The notes below the pieces were generated by a model. It was not told the origin of the DNA and searched no databases. It saw only the letters and a list, made by a program, of their open reading frames with translations. A stretch of 64,000 bases of DNA from assembly GCA_900756765.1 (NCBI GenBank), contig CAAELE010000001.1:62001-126000 (forward strand). Direction: 5' to 3'. Position numbers and translations under genes: made by a program. This stretch comes from an uncultured Collinsella sp. GTDB taxonomy: Bacteria; Actinomycetota; Coriobacteriia; Coriobacteriales; Coriobacteriaceae. Below, in pieces: positions 17,178-26,896 of this stretch (positions are counted from its first letter, which is position 1; the number at the start of each line of letters is the position of its first letter).

Positions 17178-18673
17178 GAGCTTCTCCTCCGAACAGCGGC
17201 GTTGGGCGTAAGTGGAATGGATACCGTAAGCGTAAAGGGCGGGGCGGTGTGGACTTCCAGGCTGCCGCCCAGATTCAGTGCGACATGCCTCATACCGGGG
17301 ATACCCGTTCCCTCGCGATACGATACGGGGGCCGGGGACCCATCGTTAGAAATCGTCATGCGCGCGACGGCGCCAGCATCCGTCCCCTCCTGCCACAGAC
17401 GCACGTGGACCCGATGCGCCTGCGCATGCTTGGTGGCATTGGTCGAGGCCTCGCGGATAATCTGCAAAAATGCGGCGGCGACACGCGCGTCCTCAGGCAG
17501 CGCGCCCTCAACATCGATCTGCACACTCACCAGGCCAAAAGCATGTACGATATCACCTAGCTGCTCTGCAGGCTCGCTGGCACCGCCACTGCGCAAATCG
17601 GCGGCGATTGAGCGTAGCAACGGGTCAATCTGCTCGAGCGACTCATCGTCCAGACGCCCCTCCTCCAAATAGCGATGAAGAATGGACAGGCGCTGCCCGA
17701 TCACGTCGTGCACGCGGGCGCGCATACGTAGGTAGGCCGCATTGTCGGCAACTTTTTTGACTTCTTCGATCTGGGCTTGGAGCTCTTGGCCCGCAAGCTC
17801 AAGCAGGTGGTTGGCTTGCGCCAAGCGGTCATGAGCATGCGCGTACTCTGTCACATCAAGACCGATAATGCGCTCGAACGAACGGCCCGAAACCATAACA
17901 CGATCGCACACAAATAGGCGAATCTCGGCGGGAGAGACCTCGACCACCGCACGCGCCTCACCAAAGCGGTCCAGATTAATCCGCACACGGTTCTGGCTGC
18001 TTTCGGGCATTTGCATGCTCAGTTTGCGCAGGTCGTTCCATGTGCTGCTCATGTCGCCTAGGTCGGTGGGCATATGAAGTTCCACCAGGTTTTTGCGCAT
18101 GCAGCGGTTCATGAGCAGCGGACGGCCCCTCGGGTCCAGATACAGGATGCCCACGGGAATCACGTTGATGGTCTCGATCGTCGAGAACATGGTGATATCC
18201 TCTTGGCGGTTACGGACGTCCATCAAGAGCGCCGCGATGGAGCGAAACAGGAAGAACGCTCCCTCTGCGATAAGGACAACGGTCCACGCCGAGCCCATGG
18301 CAAAAACCACCGGTGGTGTAACGGCGACAACAAGCAGCAGCTCGACCAGCATGACGGGGCGACGATAGTGCACCATAAGTACCACGCCATAGGCAAAGAT
18401 CGCGGCATTCAGCCACAACGCTCCGCCCATTGCCCTGGCGCAAACGCCAAGCGGCGCCACCAGATACGAGCCAGACGACGCGAATAAGATGAGCGCCGAA
18501 ATCATCAGGTGAAGCACAAGGCTCGCCTCGTAGGCGCAAATCACCTTACGGTTATAGGACGAGCGGCGCGATGCGATGAGCGGGACGTGGATCGTCTGCA
18601 GACACGCAGCCAGGGCAAAGACAACATCGAGCGCAACGATTTGGGGAAGGATGAGCGGGATCTGCATCGTCAC
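17174..18673 (-). CDS. Membrane sensor histidine kinase
   Basis: The protein has 499 aa. About six N-terminal membrane helices (1-165) are followed by a PAS-like segment, a coiled coil near 295-325, a phospho-acceptor region with His in RMRARVHDVIGQRL, and a C-terminal ATPase domain with the N-box REASTNATKHA and a G-box GTGIPGMRH. The GTG start overlaps the stop of the upstream gene by 4 bp (GTGA). It pairs with the NarL-type regulator downstream. The signal is unknown. Confidence 0.85.
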   Translation of the reverse strand: MTMQIPLILPQIVALDVVFALAACLQTIHVPLIASRRSSYNRKVICAYEASLVLHLMISALILFASSGSYLVAPLGVCARAMGGALWLNAAIFAYGVVLMVHYRRPVMLVELLLVVAVTPPVVFAMGSAWTVVLIAEGAFFLFRSIAALLMDVRNRQEDITMFSTIETINVIPVGILYLDPRGRPLLMNRCMRKNLVELHMPTDLGDMSSTWNDLRKLSMQMPESSQNRVRINLDRFGEARAVVEVSPAEIRLFVCDRVMVSGRSFERIIGLDVTEYAHAHDRLAQANHLLELAGQELQAQIEEVKKVADNAAYLRMRARVHDVIGQRLSILHRYLEEGRLDDESLEQIDPLLRSIAADLRSGGASEPAEQLGDIVHAFGLVSVQIDVEGALPEDARVAAAFLQIIREASTNATKHAQAHRVHVRLWQEGTDAGAVARMTISNDGSPAPVSYREGTGIPGMRHVALNLGGSLEVHTAPPFTLTVSIPLTPNAAVRRRSS

Positions 18674-20553
18674 TCACCCGCCCTCGGCATCAAGACGATC
18701 ATGCGCAGCTGGCCGGGCTCGCCCTCAAGGCGGTATGCCACGTTGCGCCCTTGCAGAGCGCTTTCGAGCTCTTGCGCAGCGGGCGTCTGCGAAAGATCTT
18801 CATCATCGTTGGAAAAAAGTGTGGCGCGCAGCTCGACACTGCATCGGTCATGGTCGCCCAAGTGATACATAAGCGCCGGATGGTCGGTGGTGTAGGCAAA
18901 AAACGCAAAGTCATACACGCAGTCGTACAGCGCGCTTACCGTACTGGCGTGCAACGGGCGCCGTATGGCGATAATTGAGGCGCAATCGATATCGATGGTG
19001 CGCAGGTCACTTGCGAGCTCGTTGGCAATAAGCTGAATGCGGTCGCGATCAAAACCGCTCTCCCCGTGCTGTGCCAACGTGAGCGACCCCTTGCGTTTGC
19101 AATAGGCGACAAGCATCTTGGCGCGCTGCAACATGCGGTAACGCTCGTGCGAAGACGCTTCGTCGGTCAACGGCGGCAGCGAGCTCAGCAGGTCGTACAT
19201 CCCTTCGAGCGCGCGGGCAAGCGCCTGGTCCACGTCTTGGACCAGCAAGGTCTCGGCCTCTTGATCTGCCAAATGCGTCTTAAGGTCGTAGTCGGCGGCG
19301 AGCAGCTCGTTTTGACGCTGCAGCTCCATGCGACGATGTGCCAGTTCACGGTTAAGCTCGTTGAGCTCCGATACGTCTTGGGCAAGCAGGGCCGATCCGC
19401 CCAGCAGCGGAAAGGCGCGATACATTACATCGGGATCGGACGCCACGGCAAAGGCATGGGCGCGCCCGTGCTCCTGGGTCCGCAACTCCTCGCGCACGCC
19501 TACCGGCATTGGCTTTGACACTGGCGTGGCATAGACTTCCTGCAGGTCGCGCGTTAGAACTTTGAGGTCGAGCGGCAAGGTGTCGAAGATGCCAGCGATG
19601 TCGTGATACGACGGAATGACACCGCAATCGAGACAGATTTCCATCGCCACCACGCACAGGACGCAATAGACGAGCGAGAAGTTGAGCCTCCATGCCCAGG
19701 GCACGCGCAACGCATACGAGATGGCAAAGAATGCGCCACCCAGCAGTACGAGCGCCGCCGTGCCCGAGAAACGCTGGATGCGAAAGGACGAGGACCGACC
19801 AATCAGGATAAAAAAGGCCACGAAGTTAAAGGCCGTCCACACGAGGACGGCGAAATAACCCCAGCCGTACGTGTAATCGTTGCTCCAGGTGTCGCTTGTA
19901 CGGTCAAAGCGGAAGACCTGCTGGTGAAAATCGTTGGTGAGCACAAATCCGATAAGCAGGATGGCCACAATCCACAGCGCGGCGCAGTAGCGGCGACCCA
20001 GGCGGTGTTGCTCCAGGCCCGCAAGGCGCAGACCACACAACTGGTAGAGCAGTGGAATGAGCGTCATGGGCACGTAGTACAGGTACCACAGCACGGTGGC
20101 ATAGAACGGCGTGAACGACTTGTACTTGAGAATGACTTCGATCATCCACAGGGCGCAGATGGTGGCGATGGCAACAAGACGGCGGCGCAACACGTAGTCC
20201 AAACAGCGCAGATAGACCGATACGCCCCAGATCGAAAATACAATTGCGGCGACAAGCAGCGGCAGAGAGCTCGAATGGACGAGCGCATCCACGACCTCTT
20301 TGGACACCTCGCTATAGGCGGGCACGACGTTAGAAAGTTTGGGGTCGAAGGCGAACAGCGCCGGCAAGACTGCCAAAAGCATGAGGAACAGTGCGGTGAT
20401 GGCGCCGGCGATAGCAAAGACGCGGTGACGATACGCCTGATGTGTTATGCCAACAAGGAATCGCGGCATGGCGAAGAGCCTGCCGCCCCTGGGATCCGCT
20501 ACGGGCGCGGATCGGGCGGCCGCGTGGCCGATATGTCGTGCGCGGGTACCCAT
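18670..20553 (-). CDS. 7TM sensor protein with degenerate kinase-like C-terminus
   Basis: The protein has about 627 aa. A basic N-terminus leads to seven to eight membrane helices resembling the histidine-kinase N-terminal 7TM domain. A PAS-like stretch, a coiled coil (ELNRELAHRRMELQRQNELL) and a C-terminal ~200-residue region follow. That region has the layout of a LytS/NatK-type ATPase domain but lacks a recognisable N-box Asn and Gly-rich boxes. It overlaps the kinase gene by 4 bp and heads the operon. The start is uncertain: ATG 20553 lies only a few bases after a TACACT -10-like box, and ATG 20469 is an alternative. It is probably a signal-input partner of the downstream kinase; this is inference. 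Confidence 0.65.
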   Translation of the reverse strand: MGTRARHIGHAAARSAPVADPRGGRLFAMPRFLVGITHQAYRHRVFAIAGAITALFLMLLAVLPALFAFDPKLSNVVPAYSEVSKEVVDALVHSSSLPLLVAAIVFSIWGVSVYLRCLDYVLRRRLVAIATICALWMIEVILKYKSFTPFYATVLWYLYYVPMTLIPLLYQLCGLRLAGLEQHRLGRRYCAALWIVAILLIGFVLTNDFHQQVFRFDRTSDTWSNDYTYGWGYFAVLVWTAFNFVAFFILIGRSSSFRIQRFSGTAALVLLGGAFFAISYALRVPWAWRLNFSLVYCVLCVVAMEICLDCGVIPSYHDIAGIFDTLPLDLKVLTRDLQEVYATPVSKPMPVGVREELRTQEHGRAHAFAVASDPDVMYRAFPLLGGSALLAQDVSELNELNRELAHRRMELQRQNELLAADYDLKTHLADQEAETLLVQDVDQALARALEGMYDLLSSLPPLTDEASSHERYRMLQRAKMLVAYCKRKGSLTLAQHGESGFDRDRIQLIANELASDLRTIDIDCASIIAIRRPLHASTVSALYDCVYDFAFFAYTTDHPALMYHLGDHDRCSVELRATLFSNDDEDLSQTPAAQELESALQGRNVAYRLEGEPGQLRMIVLMPRAGE

Positions 20554-20624
20554 AGTGCTTTTAGTGTACCGACAGGCAGGCTCAAAAAGCGGGCCACATG
20601 TCCCAAAATCCGCAGACGGCAAGA

Positions 20625-20655
20625 CGCCCGGTGAGCATTACCTGCTCGCCGGGCG
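20625..20655 (-). terminator. Terminator after the 6-phospho-beta-glucosidase gene
   Basis: CGCCCGGTGAGC and GCTCGCCGGGCG form a 12-bp stem with one G-T pair and a 7-nt loop, downstream of the minus-strand stop codon at 20696. Confidence 0.65.
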
Positions 20656-20695
20656 CCTTGGTTAGGAGGCTATGAAGTCGAGCGTCTCAGCTTCC

Positions 20696-22129
<1,434 letters not shown>

Positions 22130-22278
22130 TCAATCCTTTCATACGCCGCTTGTCGTGGTTTCAGTATCCCCGCAAACGGGGTGCCACCCAACGACAACGA
22201 CACAGGTCGATACTTCTTTTCGCACACGGCGGCCCGGCGACCGCCCGCAGCTGACACTTTCTGATACCTGCCTGTCCA

Positions 22279-22315
22279 AACCACCACAAAGGGGACAGGC
22301 ACCTTTGTGGTGGTT
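22279..22315. repeat. CCACCACAAAGG palindrome
   Basis: 14-bp arms AACCACCACAAAGG and CCTTTGTGGTGGTT surround a loop with GGACAGGCA. It is close to the palindromes at 1924 and 23622. Confidence 0.8.
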
Positions 22316-22325
22316 GGGGGCGGTT

Positions 22326-22384
22326 TGTCTCGATCTGTAACAGGTAGAAACGATTTAGCCCGCTAGATGTTACAGATCGAGACA
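22326..22384. repeat. 17-bp perfect inverted repeat (TGTCTCGATCTGTAACA)
   Basis: Arms 22326-22342 and 22368-22384 are exact reverse complements around a 25-nt loop. Related copies at 23668-23724 and 23748-23806 lie on the other side of the AAA ATPase gene. Confidence 0.85.
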
Positions 22385-22391
22385 GAAGATT

Positions 22392-22456
22392 CTAGTCGCA
22401 GGCGATGTCGAGGTTCTTGCCGATGAGGCCTACGTAGCCGCCTTCGCCGGCGGGAT
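22392..22456 (-). pseudogene. Relic of a DUF4867 gene 3' end
   Basis: The minus strand reads GEGGYVGLIGKNLDI, then ACD and a stop. The intact DUF4867 gene at 23814-24458 ends EGGYVGLIGKNLDI, TVD, stop. The flanking inverted repeat is also duplicated. Similarity stops near 22457, where an A-rich purine stretch leads to the AAA ATPase start. It is either a truncated duplicate or the end of a lost tandem paralogue. Confidence 0.75.
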
Positions 22457-22510
22457 ATTTGACTGAATAGGGAAAAAAGGAAAAAATAGGAAAAAAAGGA
22501 AAGGAGACTC

Positions 22511-23617
22511 ATGACTGAAACCATCTTCTCCCCCTCATTTGGAAATCGCCCGTCCTATCTGGTGGGGCGCGGGAGCGTGATTTCGACATTCATCTCCGGC
22601 CTTGAGCAGGAGCCGGGCAATCGAGACCGGGCTATGCTCATGCTCGGCCAGCGAGGCAGCGGCAAAACGGTTCTGCTGTGGGAACTTGCCGATCGCGCAC
22701 GCAAGCTCGGCTTTGTTGTCGCCACGCCCACCGTAGCCTCCGAGGATATGCTCGAGCGCATTGTTGAGAAGATCCAGGAAGCGGGCGAGCCCTACGCCAA
22801 CAAGCATCGTCTTCCCAAACTTGCGGGCGGCAGCCTGAGCGTCTTCGGCTTCTCAGCCGGCCTTGAGTTCACGCGCGATGTGCAGGAAACCAAAAGCTTC
22901 CAGTTCAAGCTCACGCAGCTGGCGCGCAAGCTGACCGAGCAGGGACACGGCATCCTCATCCTCATCGATGAGCTCCAGGCCAATTCGCCCGAGATCAGAC
23001 AGCTCGTTACCGCCTATCAAGAGCTGGTCGGCGAGGGGCTCAACGTCGCGCTCGTCATGGCGGGCCTCCCGGGAGCAGTCTCCGCGACACTCAACGACCG
23101 CGTACTGACATTTCTCAACCGCGCACGCAAGGTCACGCTCGAACCGCTTTCAGTTGGAGATGTGGATGCCTACTATCAGCGAGCTTTCGAAGAGCTCGAC
23201 CTTGATATTCCAGGCAATCTTCGGCTGGACGCTGCTCGCGCAACTCAGGGCTCGCCCTACATGCTGCAGCTCATCGGCTACAACATCGCCAATCGTTGCC
23301 AGGCAGGAGAACACGTAACGCCAGAGCAAGTCGACGGAGCAATCGAAGCGTCAAAGGCCGATTTCGAAAACGATGTGTGCGAAACGACGCTCGCCGCGCT
23401 ATCGGACCAAGATGTTGCGTTTCTCGCTGCAATGACCGATGACGAAGACGGCGTGTCACGCATTTCCGATGTGGCCGAGCGCATGTCAGTCACACCCGAC
23501 TATGCGCAAAAGTATCGCCGGCGCCTCATCGACGCCGGCGTAATCGAACAGGCGCGCCGCGGTTACGTGCGCTTCGCCGTACCATATATGGCTGACTACC
23601 TGCGCAGCCAACTCTAG
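22511..23617 (+). CDS. AAA/STAND-like ATPase with C-terminal winged helix
   Basis: The protein has 368 aa. Walker A GQRGSGKT lies at 46-53, Walker B ILILIDELQ at about 148-156 with Asp153-Glu154, an AAA lid region follows, and a winged-helix-like C-terminus (SRISDVAERM...GVIEQARRGY). It resembles the AAA_16/archaeal-type ATPases often annotated only as ATP-binding protein. AAAGGAG precedes the ATG. The gene opposes its neighbours and is bracketed by copies of the same repeats plus a relic of the DUF4867 gene, which suggests it entered by insertion or duplication. Substrate and role are unknown; defence or DNA-related functions are possible. Confidence 0.75.
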   Translation: MTETIFSPSFGNRPSYLVGRGSVISTFISGLEQEPGNRDRAMLMLGQRGSGKTVLLWELADRARKLGFVVATPTVASEDMLERIVEKIQEAGEPYANKHRLPKLAGGSLSVFGFSAGLEFTRDVQETKSFQFKLTQLARKLTEQGHGILILIDELQANSPEIRQLVTAYQELVGEGLNVALVMAGLPGAVSATLNDRVLTFLNRARKVTLEPLSVGDVDAYYQRAFEELDLDIPGNLRLDAARATQGSPYMLQLIGYNIANRCQAGEHVTPEQVDGAIEASKADFENDVCETTLAALSDQDVAFLAAMTDDEDGVSRISDVAERMSVTPDYAQKYRRRLIDAGVIEQARRGYVRFAVPYMADYLRSQL

Positions 23618-23621
23618 GCAG

Positions 23622-23806
23622 CCACCACAATGGGGACAGGCACCTTTGTGGTGGATTGGGCCCGGTTTGTCTCGATCTGTAACAGTTAGGCCGCCAAAAC
23701 CGGGTCTGGTGTTACAGACCGAGATTTTTCGGGCGGCCCCTGCAGTTTGTCTAAATCTGTAACAGGTAGAGACGATTTGGCGCGCTAGATGTTACAGATC
23801 GAGACA
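23622..23806. repeat. Right-hand repeat block flanking the AAA ATPase gene
   Basis: The block starts with a CCACCACAA palindrome (arms 23622-23630 and 23646-23654), then a decayed TGTCTCGATCTGTAACA inverted repeat (23668-23724), then a nearly intact copy (23748-23764 with 23790-23806). The first ~64 bp match 22281-22343 with about five differences. Confidence 0.85.
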
Positions 23807-23813
23807 GAAGATT

Positions 23814-24458
23814 CTAGTCCACGGTGATGTCGAGGTTTTTGCCAATGAGGCCTACGTAGCCGCCCTCGGCAGCCTTGGGGCTGTCGGCGTGGCAGAGGAC
23901 CCACTTGTCAGCCTTCCAGTAGCAGTAGCTGTCGCCGGCCGCAGGCATGTCGGCCGCGGTCTCGGGACGCGGCCCGTTGGTGCCGGCGGGAAGCGCTACC
24001 ATCACCTGGAAGCCGCCTTCGTCGACCATGCAGGGCGTGTAGTGGAGCGTGGTGTTGAAGACCTCGACGACCGTACCCGCCGGCACGCGGAACGCCTTGA
24101 CGCACGCAGTGTCGAGCTTGCCGTCCTCGATCTCCCAGCGATGCGCCACGAGCAGGATAAAGTCGCGGGCGCCCAGGTTGAATTCGCTGGCGCGATGATA
24201 CTCCAAGCAGTTGAGCTGCGTGTTGTGGCCGTTGCACCAGCCCAGCTGGAAGGGACGGCCGCCAAACATGAGAAAGCCAAGCTTGTCGGCATCCTTGACG
24301 CCCTCGAGCTCCGGCGCGCTTGCTACGTACTTGCTGCCCTCGGGGATGGGCGTAGCGGAAAGCGCCCCGACGAGCGGAGCGGTCAGGTTGGACGAAACGT
24401 CGTTCCACACGCGGCCATAAGATTTGAACTCGGGATCTGATACAGAGTAGATATGCAT
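23814..24458 (-). CDS. DUF4867 family protein
   Basis: The protein has 214 aa and a cupin-like beta content (GGRPFQLGWCNGHNTQLNC, VPAGTVVEVFNTTLHYTPC). The family has no established function; its members commonly sit among sugar-metabolism genes, and the conserved His and Cys residues could bind a metal or a sugar. The ATG at 24458 follows AGGAGCG. Its 3' end is duplicated as a relic at 22392. It follows luxS on the same strand, 135 bp away, after a hairpin. Confidence 0.75.
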   Translation of the reverse strand: MHIYSVSDPEFKSYGRVWNDVSSNLTAPLVGALSATPIPEGSKYVASAPELEGVKDADKLGFLMFGGRPFQLGWCNGHNTQLNCLEYHRASEFNLGARDFILLVAHRWEIEDGKLDTACVKAFRVPAGTVVEVFNTTLHYTPCMVDEGGFQVMVALPAGTNGPRPETAADMPAAGDSYCYWKADKWVLCHADSPKAAEGGYVGLIGKNLDITVD

Positions 24459-24532
24459 GCTCGCTCCTGTTCGTTTATGTGACAGTATGAACATTCTAGA
24501 ACTATCTCGTTCCGTTTTGAGCGCCCAGCATG

Positions 24533-24563
24533 AAAAAGCGCCCCACAAAGAGCGGGAGCGCTT
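24533..24563 (-). terminator. Terminator after luxS
   Basis: AAGCGCCCC pairs with GGGAGCGCTT (one bulge), followed by a T-run on the minus strand. It lies about 30 nt beyond the luxS stop. Confidence 0.65.
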
Positions 24564-24593
24564 CTGGCGCAAACGCTATTCCTACCAGCAGCC

Positions 24594-25082
24594 TTACGCC
24601 TGCTGATAGTGCAGGTGCTTCTCGTCGATATCGGCCAGGTCGCGGTCGAGGTAGCGGCGCGCGAGCCAGTTTGCCATGGGGAGGTTCTGGTCCAGGTAGT
24701 TACCGCACTCCTCGGGAGCGGCACCGGGGACATCGCCCTCAAAGTCGGCGACAAACTCGAACAGCTCGCGCACGAGCGGCAGAATCTCCTCGCTCGTCAG
24801 CTCACCAAAAACGACGAGGTAAAAGCCCGTGCGGCAGCCCATGGGGCCAAAGTAGACAATGCGGCTCGACCACTCGGCATGATTGCGGAGGAACGTCGCG
24901 CCCAGGTGCTCGATGGTGTGGCACTCGGCCGTGTTCATGACCGGCTCCTTGTTGGGCGTGGTCAGGCGCAGGTCAAACGTGGTGACGGCGGCGCCGGTCG
25001 CCGGATCGCAGTCGATGCGGCTCACATACACGCCGGGCTCAAGCAGCAGATGATCAACGGAAAAGCTGGCGATACGCTCCAT
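24594..25082 (-). CDS. luxS: S-ribosylhomocysteine lyase
   Basis: The protein has 162 aa. It cleaves S-ribosylhomocysteine to homocysteine and DPD, the precursor of autoinducer-2, in the activated methyl cycle. Metal ligands are His55 and His59 in HTIEH and Cys126 in EECGNY; the catalytic Cys83 lies in MGCRTGFY. AGAGGA precedes the ATG. It is monocistronic between hairpins. Confidence 0.95.
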   Translation of the reverse strand: MERIASFSVDHLLLEPGVYVSRIDCDPATGAAVTTFDLRLTTPNKEPVMNTAECHTIEHLGATFLRNHAEWSSRIVYFGPMGCRTGFYLVVFGELTSEEILPLVRELFEFVADFEGDVPGAAPEECGNYLDQNLPMANWLARRYLDRDLADIDEKHLHYQQA

Positions 25083-25105
25083 GGCAGATCCTCTCGATAG
25101 TCAAA

Positions 25106-25176
25106 TTGGGACGGGGCTCTTTTAGCTGGTTCGAATGGTCGCACCAATCATACCAGTCAAAAAAGCCCCGTCCCAA
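25106..25176. repeat. TTGGGACGGGGCT inverted repeat
   Basis: 13-bp arms at 25106-25118 and 25164-25176 surround a 45-nt loop upstream of luxS. The arm sequence recurs in the terminators at 25186-25224 and 31519-31551. Confidence 0.7.
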
Positions 25177-25185
25177 ATAAGCTAC

Positions 25186-25224
25186 CTGGGACGGGGATCA
25201 ATGAGTTTTTAATCCCCGTCCCAG
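25186..25224 (-). terminator. Terminator of the isomerase-transketolase-kinase operon
   Basis: CTGGGACGGGGAT pairs with ATCCCCGTCCCAG (13 bp) just after the kinase stop codon. Confidence 0.7.
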
Positions 25225-25234
25225 AAAAATCACG

Positions 25235-26725
25235 CTAGGCGGTGTAGGCGATAGTCGCGTCGACAGCGTGGCGCCAGCCGGCGATCTTTTTGGCGCGTTC
25301 GTCGGCGGTCACGGCGGGCTCCACGATGCCGCGGGCGCCGTAAACGTCGACGACATCGCGCGTGTACATGCCCAGCGCAATGCCGCAGGCCCAGGCCGCA
25401 CCCAGGCCGCTCATCTCATCGTTGCTCGCGATGCGGATGGGCGAGCCAACCAAGTCGCTCTCAAACTGCATCAGGTACGCGTCGCGCGTGGGACCGCCAT
25501 CAACACGAAGCTCGGCCAATGCCGCGCCCGAATCCTCGACCATCGCATCGATCACGTCAAAGATCTGATAGGCAATCGACTCGTCGGCGGCCTTCACGAA
25601 CTCCGCGCGACCTGTGGTGCGCGTCATGCCAAAGACGCAGCCCTCGGCGTCACTCGCCCAGTGCGGCGCGCCCAAACCGGTAAACGCCGGCACAAAGTAG
25701 ACGCGGCTCGCCGGATTGGCGGCGTAGCACAGATCGGTGACTTCCTCGGGGTTATTGATGAGCTCCAAATCATCGCGCAGCCACGTCTTAACGGCGCCGG
25801 CGTAGCTCACGTTGCCCTCGAGTACATACTCGGTCACGCCGTCCATACGCCATGCGAGCGAGCTCGAAAGCCCGTGCGAGCTGGCAACGAACTCGTCGCC
25901 GACGTTCATCATGACTGAGCTGCCGGTGCCATAGGTCGCCTTGGCCATACCGCGGCTGTGGCAACCCTGCGCGAACAAGGCCGCATGGCTGTCGCCGAGC
26001 ACGCCGTGAATGGGCACGGGTGCCGGCAAAAAGCCGCCCAGGTCCGTCGTGCCGAACAAGCCATCGGAATCGGTCACCTGCGGCAGGCAGGCCACGTCGA
26101 CGCCAAAGGCCTCGCACACCGGCTCGCTCCAGCAGCCACGGCGCAGGTCAAAGAGCTGCGTGCGGCTGGCGTTAGACCAGTCGCAGCGGAACTCCGCGCC
26201 GCCCGTGAGCGTCCAGACCACCCAGGCATCGATGGTGCCCAGGCACAGCTCGCCCGCCGCCGCAGCCTCGGCAGCCGCGGGAACATTCGCGAGAATCCAG
26301 GCCATCTTGCCCGCAGGGTAGTAGGGCGAGAGCACCAGGCCCGTCGTGTCACGCACCAGCTCGGCCACGCCCTCGCGCGCGGTCAGCTCGTCGCACAGCT
26401 CGCGGGCGCGGGCGCACTGCCACACCACGGCGTCGCACAGCGGCTCGCCCGTCGTGCGGTTCCAGGCAACGGTGGTCTCGCGCTGGTTGGAGATGCCGAT
26501 GCCGGCGACGTCGGCCGGGTCGACCTCAGTCTCCTCCACCACGGCACGCGCCACGGCCAGCACGTTGGCGGCAATCTCGGCCGGATCATGGCTCACCCAG
26601 CCAGCCTCGTTGACAATCTGGCGATGCGAGCGATCGGCACGATGAATCAGATGGCCGCCCTCGTCCACCAGCAGCGCCTTGGTGCCCTGCGTGGATTGAT
26701 CGATTCCGATGATGTATTTGCTCAT
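25235..26725 (-). CDS. FGGY-family carbohydrate kinase (glycerol-kinase-like)
   Basis: The protein has 496 aa. The N-terminal FGGY domain starts GIDQSTQGTKALLVD, with ISNQRETTVAWNRTTGEPL as in GlpK. The C-terminal domain has KATYGTGSSVMMN and the second signature near ELRVDGGPTRDAYLMQF. By family it could be glycerol kinase. By context it is the last gene of an operon with a sugar isomerase and split transketolase, so a ketopentose such as apulose or a pentulose is at least as likely. Glycerol facilitator and glycerol-phosphate dehydrogenase genes are absent nearby. The start at 26725 follows GGGAGAG. A 171-bp gap separates it from the transketolase gene. Confidence 0.8.
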   Translation of the reverse strand: MSKYIIGIDQSTQGTKALLVDEGGHLIHRADRSHRQIVNEAGWVSHDPAEIAANVLAVARAVVEETEVDPADVAGIGISNQRETTVAWNRTTGEPLCDAVVWQCARARELCDELTAREGVAELVRDTTGLVLSPYYPAGKMAWILANVPAAAEAAAAGELCLGTIDAWVVWTLTGGAEFRCDWSNASRTQLFDLRRGCWSEPVCEAFGVDVACLPQVTDSDGLFGTTDLGGFLPAPVPIHGVLGDSHAALFAQGCHSRGMAKATYGTGSSVMMNVGDEFVASSHGLSSSLAWRMDGVTEYVLEGNVSYAGAVKTWLRDDLELINNPEEVTDLCYAANPASRVYFVPAFTGLGAPHWASDAEGCVFGMTRTTGRAEFVKAADESIAYQIFDVIDAMVEDSGAALAELRVDGGPTRDAYLMQFESDLVGSPIRIASNDEMSGLGAAWACGIALGMYTRDVVDVYGARGIVEPAVTADERAKKIAGWRHAVDATIAYTA

Positions 26726-26896
26726 GTACTCTCCCATTCCTTCCGCCAAATCGAAGACAGACTGACGGACAAGGAGCGAGCGGCCACCAAGTGCCGCAGA
26801 TTGCCGTGAAAGAGGAGCGCCGTGTACTTTGCGTACGCAAGCGACGGTTTGAACGGCAAGGTGCGGTGCTTGGCGGCCGCGCAGCGTCTGTGTCTA

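Noticed and set aside
25120..25160. GGTTCGAAT motif resembling a tRNA T-arm
   Set aside because: No acceptor stem, D-arm or anticodon arm can be placed around it. It is the loop of an inverted repeat.
25235..26725. Firm naming as glpK
   Set aside because: Sequence resembles GlpK, but the operon lacks glycerol genes and contains a sugar isomerase and transketolase, so the substrate is left open.
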